Positions 37,521 to 46,374 of a DNA stretch of 64,000 nt are shown piece by piece. Location: positions 1 to 64,000 of the forward strand of contig CAWGVO010000012.1 of assembly GCA_963826055.1 (NCBI GenBank). Reading direction: 5' to 3'. A program made the translations under genes and the position numbers. Origin of the DNA: JBBDMC01 sp963826055. GTDB taxonomy: Bacteria; Pseudomonadota; Alphaproteobacteria; Rhizobiales; Kaistiaceae. Under the pieces are notes generated by a model. It was not told the origin of the DNA and ran no database searches. It saw nothing but the letters and a program-made list of their open reading frames with translations. Position 1 is the stretch's first letter. Each line of letters opens with the position of its first letter.

Positions 37521-40505
37521 CTAGTCGGCGAAAGCTTCGTCGAGAAAGGCCTGCAACTGCGCCAGGTGCTTCTTCATCAGCCCGGTCGCCGTCGCCGCCG
37601 CCGCCGTGCGCCCGACATACCGCGGCCGACGGCTTTTCGCACCGATCCCGTCCAGCACCCATTGGAGGTAGGGCTCGACGAAGCTCCACGCGCCCATGTT
37701 CTTCGGCTCTTCCTGGCACCACACCATCTCGGCGTTGCGGAAGCGGCCGAGCTCGCTGATCAGCGCCTTCGCCGGGAACGGATAGAGCTGCTCGACCCGC
37801 ATCAGGTAGACGTCGTCGATGCCGCGTTTCTCGCGTTCCTCGTAGAGGTCGAAGTAGACCTTGCCGGTGCACAGCACCACGCGGCGGATCTCGCCGTCCG
37901 GCTTGAGCCGGATCGTCTCGCTGCCGCCCATCTCGGCATCGTCCCACAACAGCCGGTGGAACGAGGAGTCCGGTCCCATCTCTTCGAGACGCGACACGGC
38001 GCGCTTGTGCCGCAGCAGCGACTTGGGCGTCATCAGGACCAGCGGCTTGCGGAACTCGCGCTTCAACTGGCGGCGCAGCGCGTGGAAATAGTTGGCCGGC
38101 GTCGTCAGGTTGGCCACCTGCAGGTTGTCCTCGGCGCACAGTTGCAGGTAGCGCTCCAGCCGTGCGGAGGAATGCTCCGGCCCCTGCCCCTCGTAGCCGT
38201 GCGGCAGCAGCATCACCAGCCCCGACATCCGCAGCCATTTGCGCTCGCCGGCGGCGATGAACTGATCGATCACCACCTGGGCGCCGTTGGCGAAGTCGCC
38301 GAACTGGGCCTCCCACAGCGTCAGCGCGTTGGGCTCCGCCAGCGAGTAGCCGTATTCGAAGCCGAGCACCGCCACTTCCGACAGCATCGAGTTGATCACC
38401 TCGAAGCGGGCGCGGCCGTTGGCGACGCTGTTGAGCGGTATATAGCGCTCCTCGGTCTCCTGGTCGAAGATGACCGAATGGCGTTGCGAGAAGGTGCCGC
38501 GTTCGACGTCCTGACCCGACAAGCGGACTGGATGACCGTCGTCGATTAGCGAGGCGAACGCCAGCGCCTCGCCGGTCGCCCAGTCGATGCCGGTGCCCGT
38601 TTCGATCGCCTTGCGGCGGTTGTCGACAAAACGCTGGAGCGTGCGGTGCGCGTGGAAGTTTTCCGGCAGGCGCGTCAGCTTGTCGCCAAAATCCCTTAGC
38701 TTGGCCATGTCGACACCGGTAACGCCGCGTCGTGGCGCATCGCCCGTCTCGGCGACCTTGAGCCCGCTCCACGCACCGTCGAGCCAGTCGGCCTTGTTGG
38801 GGCGATAACTGCTTGCGACCTCGAATTCGGTGTCGAGCTTCGCCCGCCACGCCACCTGCATCTCCTCGATCTCGCCGGCCGTGACGAGCCCTTCCTCGAC
38901 CAGCTTGCTGCCGTAGATTTGCAGCGTGGTCGGGTGGCTGGCGATCGCCTTGCACATCAGCGGCTGGGTGAACGCCGGCTCGTCGCCCTCGTTATGGCCG
39001 TGGCGACGATAACAGAACATGTCGATCACCACCGGCTTGTGGAACTTCTGCCGGAACTCGGTGGCGATCTTGGCGGCGTAGACCACCGCCTCCGGGTCGT
39101 CGCCGTTGGCGTGCAGGATCGGCGCCTCGACCATCTTGGCGATGTCCGAGGGATAAGGCGAGGAACGCCCGAAGCGCGGATTGGTGGTGAAGCCGATCTG
39201 GTTGTTGATGATGAAGTGGATCGAGCCCGAGGTGCGGTGTCCGCGCAGCCCCGAAAGGCCGAAGCACTCCGCCACCACCCCCTGGCCGGCGAACGCGGCA
39301 TCGCCGTGGATGAGCAGCGGCAGCACCTGGGCCCGTTGATCGAGCGGCACGATCTCGCCGCGCGGTTCGCTGGCGTGCTGGTCCTGCTTGGCCCGCGCCT
39401 TGCCGAGCACCACCGGGTCGACGACTTCCAGGTGCGACGGGTTCGCGGTCAACGACAGATGCACCCGGTTGCCGTCGAATTCGCGGTCGGACGAGGCACC
39501 GAGGTGGTACTTGACGTCGCCCGAGCCCTCGACGTCGTCCGGCGACGTCGACCCGCCCTTGAACTCATGGAAGATGGCCCGATGCGGCTTGCCCATCACC
39601 TGGGCAAGAATGTTGAGGCGACCGCGGTGGGCCGTGCCGATCACGATCTCGCGCAGGCCGAGCTGACCGCCGCGCTTGATGATCTGCTCCAGCGCCGGCA
39701 CGGTCGATTCCGCCCCGTCGAGGCCGAAGCGCTTGGTGCCCGTGTACTTGACGTCGAGGAACCGTTCGAAACCTTCCGCCTCGACCAGCTTGTTGAGGAT
39801 CGCCTTCTTGCCCTCGACGGTGAAGGCGATGCCTTTGTCGGGGCCCTCGATACGTTCCTGGATCCAGCTTTTCTCGGCAGCGTCCGAGATGTGCATGAAC
39901 TCGACGCCCAACGTCGAGCAGTAGGTGCGCCTGAGAATCCCCAGCATCTCCGGGATCGTCGCGAACTCGAGCCCGAGCACGAAATCGATGAAGATCTTGC
40001 GGCCGTAGTCGGCCTCGGTGAAGCCGTACGAGGCGGGGTCCAGCTCGGTCTCGTTCGCAGGCTTCTCCAGCCCCAGCGGGTCGAGATTGGCGTGGAAATG
40101 GCCGCGCATGCGGTAGGCGCGGATCATCATGATGGCCCGCACCGAATCGCGCGTCGCCTGCTGCACGGCACCGTCGCTGATCACCGCCCCGCGTGCGTTG
40201 ACGCCGGCCTTGATCTTGTCGGCCGCCGACGCCAGCCAGTTGCCGTCGAGGGCAGCCACCAGCTCCCCGTTGACCACCGGCGGCCAGTCGGGCCGCTGCC
40301 ACGGTGCGCCGCGCTCCTCGGCGATGACCTTGTCCGGCGCGTCCTTCAGTCCCTCGAAGAACTGTCGCCACTCGGCGTCGACCGCGGCCGGGTCGCGGCT
40401 GTAGCGCGCGTGCAGTTCTTCGAGATAGGGCGCGTTGGCGCCGTAGAGGAAGGATGTCGCCGCGAATTGCTGATTCGCGTCCTGGCGTGCCATGTTCCGG
40501 TTCAC
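37521..40505 (-). CDS. sucA: 2-oxoglutarate dehydrogenase E1
   Basis: 994 residues. Thiamine-diphosphate enzyme with YGANAPYLEELHARY, GTAHRGRLNILAQVMGKPH, the HGDAAFAGQGVVAECFGLS cofactor region, RRHGHNEGDEPAFTQPLMC, and RLSGQDVERGTFSQRHSV. It decarboxylates 2-oxoglutarate and succinylates E2. GTG 40505 (MNRNMARQD) has AAGG 7 bases upstream; ATG 40493 is the alternative. It lies 113 bases after sucD, with a hairpin in between. Confidence 0.98.
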   Translation of the reverse strand: MNRNMARQDANQQFAATSFLYGANAPYLEELHARYSRDPAAVDAEWRQFFEGLKDAPDKVIAEERGAPWQRPDWPPVVNGELVAALDGNWLASAADKIKAGVNARGAVISDGAVQQATRDSVRAIMMIRAYRMRGHFHANLDPLGLEKPANETELDPASYGFTEADYGRKIFIDFVLGLEFATIPEMLGILRRTYCSTLGVEFMHISDAAEKSWIQERIEGPDKGIAFTVEGKKAILNKLVEAEGFERFLDVKYTGTKRFGLDGAESTVPALEQIIKRGGQLGLREIVIGTAHRGRLNILAQVMGKPHRAIFHEFKGGSTSPDDVEGSGDVKYHLGASSDREFDGNRVHLSLTANPSHLEVVDPVVLGKARAKQDQHASEPRGEIVPLDQRAQVLPLLIHGDAAFAGQGVVAECFGLSGLRGHRTSGSIHFIINNQIGFTTNPRFGRSSPYPSDIAKMVEAPILHANGDDPEAVVYAAKIATEFRQKFHKPVVIDMFCYRRHGHNEGDEPAFTQPLMCKAIASHPTTLQIYGSKLVEEGLVTAGEIEEMQVAWRAKLDTEFEVASSYRPNKADWLDGAWSGLKVAETGDAPRRGVTGVDMAKLRDFGDKLTRLPENFHAHRTLQRFVDNRRKAIETGTGIDWATGEALAFASLIDDGHPVRLSGQDVERGTFSQRHSVIFDQETEERYIPLNSVANGRARFEVINSMLSEVAVLGFEYGYSLAEPNALTLWEAQFGDFANGAQVVIDQFIAAGERKWLRMSGLVMLLPHGYEGQGPEHSSARLERYLQLCAEDNLQVANLTTPANYFHALRRQLKREFRKPLVLMTPKSLLRHKRAVSRLEEMGPDSSFHRLLWDDAEMGGSETIRLKPDGEIRRVVLCTGKVYFDLYEEREKRGIDDVYLMRVEQLYPFPAKALISELGRFRNAEMVWCQEEPKNMGAWSFVEPYLQWVLDGIGAKSRRPRYVGRTAAAATATGLMKKHLAQLQAFLDEAFAD

Positions 40506-40587
40506 GGGACCTTCTCGGCCCTCGTGCTCTCAACCCGCGCGGCCTGCGGCCGAAGCCACCCCGGCCACGCTCTAGCCATCCCCTGTC

Positions 40588-40610
40588 CCCAAATCAACGG
40601 TAGATTTGGG
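40588..40610. repeat. Perfect hairpin between sucD and sucA
   Basis: CCCAAATC (40588-40595) and GATTTGGG (40603-40610) form an 8-bp stem with a 7-base loop in the sucD-sucA gap. On the transcribed (minus) strand it is not followed by a U-run, so it is not a classical terminator. It may set relative mRNA levels or be an RNase processing site. Confidence 0.5.
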
Positions 40611-40618
40611 TTTCTGCT

Positions 40619-41503
40619 CTACCGGTTCAAGACCTCGACCAGCGTACGCCCGATTCGCGCCGGCGAATCCGACACGGTCACGCCCGCCGATTTCATCGCC
40701 TCGATCTTGTCCTCGGCACCGCCGTGACCTCCTGCAATGATCGCGCCAGCATGGCCCATCCGCCGGCCGGGCGGTGCCGTTCGCCCGGCGATGAAGCCAA
40801 CCACCGGTTTGCCACGCCCGTGTGACGCTTCGCTTTTCAGGAACGACGCCGCCTCTTCCTCGGCCGAACCGCCGATCTCGCCGATCATCACGATCGATTC
40901 GGTCGCCGGATCACCGAGGAACATCTCCAGGACCTCGATGAAGTCCATGCCCTTGACCGGGTCGCCGCCGATACCGACGGCCGTGGTCTGCCCGAGACCG
41001 GCGTTGGTGGTCTGGAACACCGCCTCGTAGGTGAGCGTGCCGGAGCGTGACACGATGCCGACCGAGCCCTCGCTGAAAATGCTGCCGGGCATGATGCCGA
41101 TCTTGCACTGACCGGAGGTTAACACGCCGGGGCAGTTCGGTCCGATCAGCCGGCTCGCCGATCCGGCGAGCGCCGCCCTGACATTGACCATGTCGAGCAC
41201 CGGGATGCCCTCGGTAATGCAAACGATCAGCAGGATCTCGGCGGCGACCGCCTCCAGTATCGCCGCGGCCGCCGAAGGCGGCGGCACATAGATGACCGTC
41301 GCGGTGGCGCCGGTCGCCTCCTTCGCGGCCGCGACCGTGTCGAACACCGGCAGGCCGAGGTGCGTGCGCCCGCCTTTGCCGGGCGACACCCCGCCGACCA
41401 TCTTCGTGCCGTAGGCGATCGCCTGCTCGGAGTGGAAGGTGCCGTTCTTGCCGGTGAAGCCCTGGCAGATGACGCGAGTCTCGGCGTCGACGAGGATCGG
41501 CAT
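40619..41503 (-). CDS. sucD: Succinyl-CoA synthetase alpha subunit
   Basis: 294 residues. CoA-binding Rossmann domain (VICQGFTGKNGTFHSEQAI), GPNCPGVLTSGQCKIGIMPG, SRSGTLTYEAV, and the active-site phosphohistidine in RRMGHAGAIIAGG. It makes succinate and nucleoside triphosphate from succinyl-CoA with SucC. It overlaps the sucC stop (TGATG), so translation is coupled. Confidence 0.98.
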   Translation of the reverse strand: MPILVDAETRVICQGFTGKNGTFHSEQAIAYGTKMVGGVSPGKGGRTHLGLPVFDTVAAAKEATGATATVIYVPPPSAAAAILEAVAAEILLIVCITEGIPVLDMVNVRAALAGSASRLIGPNCPGVLTSGQCKIGIMPGSIFSEGSVGIVSRSGTLTYEAVFQTTNAGLGQTTAVGIGGDPVKGMDFIEVLEMFLGDPATESIVMIGEIGGSAEEEAASFLKSEASHGRGKPVVGFIAGRTAPPGRRMGHAGAIIAGGHGGAEDKIEAMKSAGVTVSDSPARIGRTLVEVLNR

Positions 41504-42702
41504 CAGCCCGACCCTCCCACCGCCTTGACCACCTTCTGCGCCGCGTCGTCGAGGTCGTCGGCGTTGATGACGTTGAGGCCCGATGCGGCGATGATCTTCT
41601 TGCCCTCGTCGACGTTGGTGCCTTCCAGGCGGACCACCAGCGGCACCTTGAGGCCCACCTCGCGCACCGCCGACACGATCCCCTCGGCCACCACGTCGCA
41701 GCGCATGATGCCGCCGAAGATGTTGACCAGGATGCCCTTCACCTTCGGGTCGGCGGTGATGATCTTGAACGCGGCCGTCACTTTCTCGCGGCTGGCGCCG
41801 CCGCCGACGTCGAGGAAGTTCGCCGGCTCCGCCCCGTAGAGCTTGATGATGTCCATCGTCGCCATCGCCAGCCCGGCGCCGTTGACCATGCATCCGATGG
41901 TGCCGTCGAGAGCGATGTAGGAAAGCTCGTGCTTGGACGCCTCGACCTCCTTGGGGTCTTCCTCGTCGGGGTCGCGCAGCGCCACCACGTCCGGGTGGCG
42001 GAAGAGCGCGTTGTCGTCGAAGGTCACCTTGGCGTCGAGACAGATCAGGCGGCCGGCTTCGGTCACGATCAGCGGGTTGATCTCGAGCAAACTCATGTCC
42101 TTGGCGGTGAACGCCTGATACAGCGCCCCGCAGAGCGCCGCGCACTGCCCGGCCTCGTCGTCGGCAAGCCCGAGGCCACGGGCGACCGCCGCCGTCACCT
42201 TGTCATCGACGCCGATTTCCGGATCGACGTGCACCGTGACGATCTTCTCCGGTGTGTGCGCCGCCACCTCCTCGATGTCGACGCCGCCCGCCTCGCTGCC
42301 GATGAACGCCACCTGCCCCGCGCCGCGGTCGACCAGGCACGAGAGGTAGAGTTCGCGCGCGATGGCCGAGCCTTCCTCGATGTAGAGGCGGCGCACCATC
42401 CGGCCCGCCGGCCCGGTCTGCTTGGTGACCAGTGTGGCGCCGAGCATGTGGCGGGCGTCCTCGGCCACCTTTACCGGCGACCGCGCGATCCTGACGCCGC
42501 CCGCTTCACCGGCCGATGCTTCCTTGAAGCGCCCCTTGCCGCGGCCGCCGGCGTGAATCTGCGCCTTGACCACCCATACCGGGCCACCGACCTCCGCCGC
42601 CGCCTTCTCCGCCTCGCTGGCCTCGGAGATCACGACGCCTTTCGCCACCGGCGCGCCGAACGCGCCGAGGATCGCCTTGGCCTGGTACTCGTGGATGTTC
42701 AT
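41503..42702 (-). CDS. sucC: Succinyl-CoA synthetase beta subunit
   Basis: 399 residues: ATP-grasp domain (MNIHEYQAKAILGAFGAPVA; VVKAQIHAGGRGKGRFKEA), LEINPLIVTEAGRLICLDAK metal and nucleotide region, and the C-terminal CoA-ligase domain (NFLDVGGGASREKVTAAFKI; NIFGGIMRCDVVAEGI). It is the nucleotide-binding subunit. It follows mdh by 34 bases. Confidence 0.98.
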   Translation of the reverse strand: MNIHEYQAKAILGAFGAPVAKGVVISEASEAEKAAAEVGGPVWVVKAQIHAGGRGKGRFKEASAGEAGGVRIARSPVKVAEDARHMLGATLVTKQTGPAGRMVRRLYIEEGSAIARELYLSCLVDRGAGQVAFIGSEAGGVDIEEVAAHTPEKIVTVHVDPEIGVDDKVTAAVARGLGLADDEAGQCAALCGALYQAFTAKDMSLLEINPLIVTEAGRLICLDAKVTFDDNALFRHPDVVALRDPDEEDPKEVEASKHELSYIALDGTIGCMVNGAGLAMATMDIIKLYGAEPANFLDVGGGASREKVTAAFKIITADPKVKGILVNIFGGIMRCDVVAEGIVSAVREVGLKVPLVVRLEGTNVDEGKKIIAASGLNVINADDLDDAAQKVVKAVGGSG

Positions 42703-42736
42703 GCGCGGCCCGAAACTCCTCAGCCGGCCCGCGGCG

Positions 42737-43702
42737 CTACTTGGCGAGCGCCGGAACGATGTTGACGCAGGCCTCGATCAGGTTATCGACGGCCGTCACC
42801 GAGCTGTCGAACATCGCCTGCTCGGCCTTGTTGAGGTCGATCTCGATGATGCGCTCGACACCCTTGGCGCCGATCACCACCGGCACACCGATGTAGCGGT
42901 CGCGCACGCCGTATTCGCCCTTGAGCGACGCCGCGCACGGCAGCACGCGCTTCTTGTCCCTGAGGTAGCTTTCCGCCATCGCCACGGCCGCGTGGGCCGG
43001 CGCGTAGAAGGCCGAGCCGTTCTTCAGCAGCCCGACGATCTCGGCGCCGCCGTCACGCGTGCGCTGGACGATGGCGTCGACCTGCTTCTTGGTCGTCCAC
43101 CCCATGGAGACCAGGTCCGGGATCGGAATGCCGGCGACGGTCGAGTAGCGGATCAGCGGCACCATCGTGTCGCCGTGGCCGCCGAGCACGAAGGCCGTCA
43201 CGTCCTCGACCGAGACGTTGAACTCCGTCGCGATGAAATAGCGCAACCGCGCCGAGTCGAGCACACCGGCCATGCCGACCACCATGTCCTTGGGCAGTCC
43301 GGAGAACCGCTGCAGCGCCCACACCATGGCGTCGAGCGGATTGGTGATGCAGATGACGAACGCCTTCGGTGCGTACTTCTTGATGCCGGCGCCGACCTGC
43401 TCCATCACCTTGAGGTTGGTTTCCAGGAGATCGTCGCGGCTCATGCCCGGCCGGCGCGGCACGCCGGCGGTCACGATGCACACGTCGGCACCCTTGATCG
43501 ACGAGTAGGCCGACGTCCCGGCGAGGCTGATGTCGAAACCGGCGACCGGCGAGGCCTCCGCGATGTCGAGTGCCTTGCCCTCCGGCGTCCCCTCGACCAC
43601 GTCGAAGAGCACCACATCGCCGAGTTCCTTCAGACCGATCAGATGCGCCAGCGTTCCGCCGATCTGACCGGCGCCGATCAAAGCAACCCGTGCACGAGCC
43701 AT
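42737..43702 (-). CDS. mdh: Malate dehydrogenase
   Basis: A 321-residue LDH-like malate dehydrogenase: VALIGAGQIGGTLAHL, substrate-specificity loop around TAGVPRRPGMSRDDLLETN with the Arg-Arg pattern of MDH, CITNPLDAMVW, and the catalytic His in GGHGDTMVPLIRYST. It oxidises malate to oxaloacetate. It is the first gene of mdh-sucCDAB-lpdA, transcribed leftward. It lies 125 bases from the Inh lipoprotein gene upstream. Confidence 0.97.
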   Translation of the reverse strand: MARARVALIGAGQIGGTLAHLIGLKELGDVVLFDVVEGTPEGKALDIAEASPVAGFDISLAGTSAYSSIKGADVCIVTAGVPRRPGMSRDDLLETNLKVMEQVGAGIKKYAPKAFVICITNPLDAMVWALQRFSGLPKDMVVGMAGVLDSARLRYFIATEFNVSVEDVTAFVLGGHGDTMVPLIRYSTVAGIPIPDLVSMGWTTKKQVDAIVQRTRDGGAEIVGLLKNGSAFYAPAHAAVAMAESYLRDKKRVLPCAASLKGEYGVRDRYIGVPVVIGAKGVERIIEIDLNKAEQAMFDSSVTAVDNLIEACVNIVPALAK

Positions 43703-43827
43703 GGAGCGGAAGTCCCTGCGACATGAGATCGAAGGCGCACGCCCTGAACGGGCAGCGTCGGTTGACTATCCCGATTGATGCTGCGGTGCAAGAGCCGACG
43801 TGCTCGCCGGCGCACTTGCCGACGGTT

Positions 43828-44379
43828 CTAGCGGAAGAATGTGATCGGAGCCGCGCTGGCCCCGGCAGAACCGTCGAAGCGGTTGTTGCCCGACGATTGC
43901 AGGTGGGCGAGCGGCGCTCCACCCTGACCTGCGAGAACGACCTCGCTGCCGTCGAGGTTCCACGCCGAGATCGATTTGAGCAGATCGCTGTTGCAGCCGC
44001 GGGTCGAGGCGCGATAGCCGCCCGTCCAGCTGGTCAGAGTCATGAACAGCTGGCACGAATCGCCGTCGGCCGTGATTGTCCAGCCACCAAGCAGATCGGT
44101 TCGCCCCAGACCGCCGGCAGCAAGCGGCGCCGCTGCCTGGCTGTTGCTGCCGCCGGGCTGCGGCAGCGGCTGCGCTTCAGGGTCGTCCATCTGCGCATCG
44201 GCCACCTGGGTGTCGCCGCCGGGCGGTGGCAGGGTCGTCGTCTCCACCGGCGCGACCGCCGCCGACTGGATCGGAGCGGGAGGCCGCTCGTGCCGCCATG
44301 GCAAATCGATCGCACCGATCGCACCGCAGCCGGCAAGTCCAACCGCCAGCCCGACCGGAACGATATGCCTCAGCGCCAT
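43828..44379 (-). CDS. Inh/Omp19-like protease-inhibitor lipoprotein
   Basis: 183 residues from ATG 44379. A lipoprotein signal (PVGLAVGLAGC, with the modified Cys about residue 18) is followed by a Pro/Ala linker and a compact beta domain: LLGGWTITADGDSCQLFMTL, GGYRASTRGC, ISAWNLDGSEVVLAGQGG. The W-x-C-x-L, disulfide pair and SAWNLDG pattern match the AprI/Inh metalloprotease inhibitor fold used by Brucella Omp19. It is likely outer-membrane anchored and may guard envelope proteins against proteases. A start 15 codons earlier is possible but would spoil the signal. Confidence 0.75.
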   Translation of the reverse strand: MALRHIVPVGLAVGLAGCGAIGAIDLPWRHERPPAPIQSAAVAPVETTTLPPPGGDTQVADAQMDDPEAQPLPQPGGSNSQAAAPLAAGGLGRTDLLGGWTITADGDSCQLFMTLTSWTGGYRASTRGCNSDLLKSISAWNLDGSEVVLAGQGGAPLAHLQSSGNNRFDGSAGASAAPITFFR

Positions 44380-44480
44380 CGATATGTCTCTGCCACCGGC
44401 GTCAGGGCGAATCATGAAACGCAATTGTAACCGCTTTTGGGCGGGCCTCCCGAGCCCAAGTTGCGGCGTAGCATGGAAAC

Positions 44481-44505
44481 GCCCCCGACGCGAGGCATCG
44501 GGGGC
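44481..44505 (-). terminator. Probable terminator after the GcrA-like gene
   Basis: GCCCCCGA and TCGGGGGC form an 8-bp perfect stem with a 9-base loop, 33 bases past the stop of the small gene at 44539. On the minus strand GTTTCC follows, a weak U-rich tail. It separates this gene from the Inh lipoprotein gene. Confidence 0.55.
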
Positions 44506-44538
44506 GGGAATGCGGAAGCTATCATGGTGAAGCGCGGC

Positions 44539-44721
44539 CTATCTGCTTTCGACGTGCTGGGGCAGCCCCAGTTCCGCCGCCTTGGCGCGCACCACGTGCT
44601 CGGGCCGCGCAAGGGTCTCGCTGATCATGTCAGCCGGCACACCCTCGCTCCACAGCTTCCTGAGCTTCTCAACCGCGTCGATCGACCACGGCGATCCGGT
44701 GAATTCGGTGGGCTTGTCCAC
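44539..44721 (-). CDS. Small GcrA-like helix-turn-helix protein
   Basis: 60 residues: SPWSIDAVEKLRKLWSEGVP, then ADMISETLARPEHVVRAKAAELGLP. The pattern W--E-V--L--LW-EG-SA--I---L----- VV-AKA--LGL resembles the N-terminal DNA-binding segment of GcrA, the alphaproteobacterial cell-cycle regulator, but the rest of GcrA is missing. It might bind DNA or sigma70 region 2 in a truncated way; this is inference. AGAGGTGACGTC precedes the start. A perfect FNR-type box lies 76 bases upstream. Confidence 0.6.
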   Translation of the reverse strand: MDKPTEFTGSPWSIDAVEKLRKLWSEGVPADMISETLARPEHVVRAKAAELGLPQHVESR

Positions 44722-44796
44722 GACGTCACCTCTCGTTTTGGGTTGCGACGAAGTTTTAATATAGGGACAGATTGCGGCGAATGAAGATGCGCCGCA

Positions 44797-44810
44797 TTGA
44801 TCGTGATCAA
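44797..44810. promoter_or_regulatory. FNR/FixK-type box
   Basis: TTGATCGTGATCAA: exact TTGAT-N4-ATCAA consensus with extended TTGATC/GATCAA arms. It lies between the sdhB stop and the small GcrA-like gene. A TATATT -10 candidate is at 44763-44758 on the minus strand, placing the box near -52, which is not a standard activating position. It could instead repress or serve an unseen start. Confidence 0.55.
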
Positions 44811-44823
44811 GCGACCTGGTCGG

Positions 44824-45603
44824 TCAGAGGCGGCGTTCGACCATCATCTTCTTGACCTCGGCGATGGCCTTGGCCGGGTTCAGCCCCTTCGGACAGGTCT
44901 GCGCGCAGTTCAGGATCGTGTGGCAGCGATAGAGCCGGAAGGGATCCTCCAGCTGGTCCAGCCGGTCACCGGTCGCCTCGTCACGCGAATCGATCAGCCA
45001 GCGATAAGCCTGCAACAGGATCGCCGGACCGAGGAAGCGCTCGCCGTTCCACCAGTACGACGGGCACGACGTCGAGCAGCAGGCGCACAGGATGCACTCG
45101 TAGAGGCCGTCGAGCTTCACCCGGTCGTCGTGGCTCTGCCGCCATTCCCTCTCCGGCTCCGGCGTCTCCGTCTTCAGCCACGGCTCGATCGAGCGCAGCT
45201 GGGCATAGAACGTGGTGAGGTCGACCACCAGGTCCTTGACCACCGGCAGGTGCGGCAGAGGCCGCACGTTGACCGGTCCGTCGATGTCGTCCATCGCCTT
45301 GGTGCAGGCGAGCGTGTTCTCGCCGTCGATGTTCATCGCGCACGAGCCGCAGACGCCCTCGCGGCACGAGCGCCGGAATGTCAGCGTCGGGTCGACGTTG
45401 TTCTTCAGCCACATCAGGCCGTCGAGCACCATCGGCGCGCAGGTCTTGCGGTCGACGGTGTAGGTGTCCATGCGCGGATTGCCCGGCTCGTCCGGGTTCC
45501 ATCGGTAGATGCGGAATTCGGTGACCTCGGCCGATGCCGACGGCGGCGGCCACGTCCGGCCGGTGCCGACCCGCGAATTCAAGGGAAGGTTGAACTGGAC
45601 CAT
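44824..45603 (-). CDS. sdhB: Succinate dehydrogenase iron-sulfur subunit
   Basis: 259 residues. The [2Fe-2S] cysteines are in RRSCREGVCGSCAMNIDG and LACTKAM. The [4Fe-4S]/[3Fe-4S] cysteines are in YECILCACCSTSCPSYWW and HTILNCAQTCPKGLNPAK. It passes electrons from SdhA flavin to quinone. In this window it is separated from sdhA by a DUF3052 gene. Confidence 0.97.
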   Translation of the reverse strand: MVQFNLPLNSRVGTGRTWPPPSASAEVTEFRIYRWNPDEPGNPRMDTYTVDRKTCAPMVLDGLMWLKNNVDPTLTFRRSCREGVCGSCAMNIDGENTLACTKAMDDIDGPVNVRPLPHLPVVKDLVVDLTTFYAQLRSIEPWLKTETPEPEREWRQSHDDRVKLDGLYECILCACCSTSCPSYWWNGERFLGPAILLQAYRWLIDSRDEATGDRLDQLEDPFRLYRCHTILNCAQTCPKGLNPAKAIAEVKKMMVERRL

Positions 45604-45742
45604 GCAATCATTTCCGTCCCGCTTGAACGCCCTGCGGCGCGATGTCGAAGCGCGTGCGCCCGCGCCGACGCACTCCTACACCCTGCCGGGAATTTGTAAA
45701 ACGGCCGCGTAAGATGCAGCGTCGACCGACGCGTGGTCGCCC

Positions 45743-46186
45743 CTAGCGCTGGTCGACGCGGATGACGAGCTTCAGGCCGGACCAGGTGTTGTCGATCGCC
45801 GCAACCTTGACGTCGACCAGATCGAGCTTCAACGCTTCGGCGCGCACAACGTCCTCGGTCACGTCGGTCGGCACCTTCGCCGCCTTCTTCGGCCACGAGA
45901 TCCAGATCATGCCGTCGGCGTTGAGCGCGCGACGCATCTTCTTCAGACCGTTGGCGAGTTCCGCCCGGCTGCGCGTGAACGCGTGAATGATGTCGTACGT
46001 GCCGGGACCGAGCGGACGCGACCAGTCCTGTCGCCGGGCTACACGCGCGAAATCGCACGAGTGGGGCAAATCGCACAACTCGTCGGGCAACGCGACGAAC
46101 ACGATTTCCGCGTCGGGTTCATAACCGAGCTTATCGGGAAGCGGTTTCACCGAATAACCGGTGGATGAAAGAGTTGCGAGCGCCAT
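45743..46186 (-). CDS. DUF3052 family protein between sdhA and sdhB
   Basis: 147 residues from ATG 46186 (AAGGA upstream). It begins MALATLSSTGYSVKPLPDKL and contains IIHAFTRSRAELANGLKKMR, GMIWISWPKKAAKVPTDVTE and IDNTWSGLKLVIR, the hallmark strings of DUF3052. The family has an unknown role; the WISWPKK and TWSGLKLV segments suggest a Rossmann-like fold. A good promoter lies upstream, so it may be independently transcribed. Earlier in-frame starts reach back to 46306, but the extra part looks non-coding. Confidence 0.8.
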   Translation of the reverse strand: MALATLSSTGYSVKPLPDKLGYEPDAEIVFVALPDELCDLPHSCDFARVARRQDWSRPLGPGTYDIIHAFTRSRAELANGLKKMRRALNADGMIWISWPKKAAKVPTDVTEDVVRAEALKLDLVDVKVAAIDNTWSGLKLVIRVDQR

Positions 46187-46331
46187 GCGTAGTCGATCCT
46201 TGGCCTGAACACGGTTCCGAAGCGACCACGCTCGATCGCTCCGGTACACGAAGCCACGCCGCCAACAAGAACGACCCGATGTCGATCCCGGTTGCTTGCG
46301 GCACACAAGTGGCCCCGGGGCAAGTCCTTAA

Positions 46332-46360
46332 TATATAGGCGAATTTCGCAGGACCGTCAT
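46332..46360 (-). promoter_or_regulatory. Probable promoter of the DUF3052 gene
   Basis: On the minus strand, ATGACG (46360-46355) and TATATA (46337-46332) are 17 bases apart. The AT-rich patch is conspicuous in this GC-rich sequence. The leader to ATG 46186 would be about 140 bases. Confidence 0.5.
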
Positions 46361-46374
46361 GTTTTTTGACGGTC
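46352..46374. repeat. Hairpin overlapping the DUF3052 promoter
   Basis: GACCGTCA-TGTTTTT-TGACGGTC: a perfect 8-bp stem with a 7-base loop, overlapping the -35 of the promoter just described and about 145 bases past the sdhA stop. It could be an operator or part of the sdhA mRNA end. There is no U-run after it on the minus strand. Confidence 0.4.
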
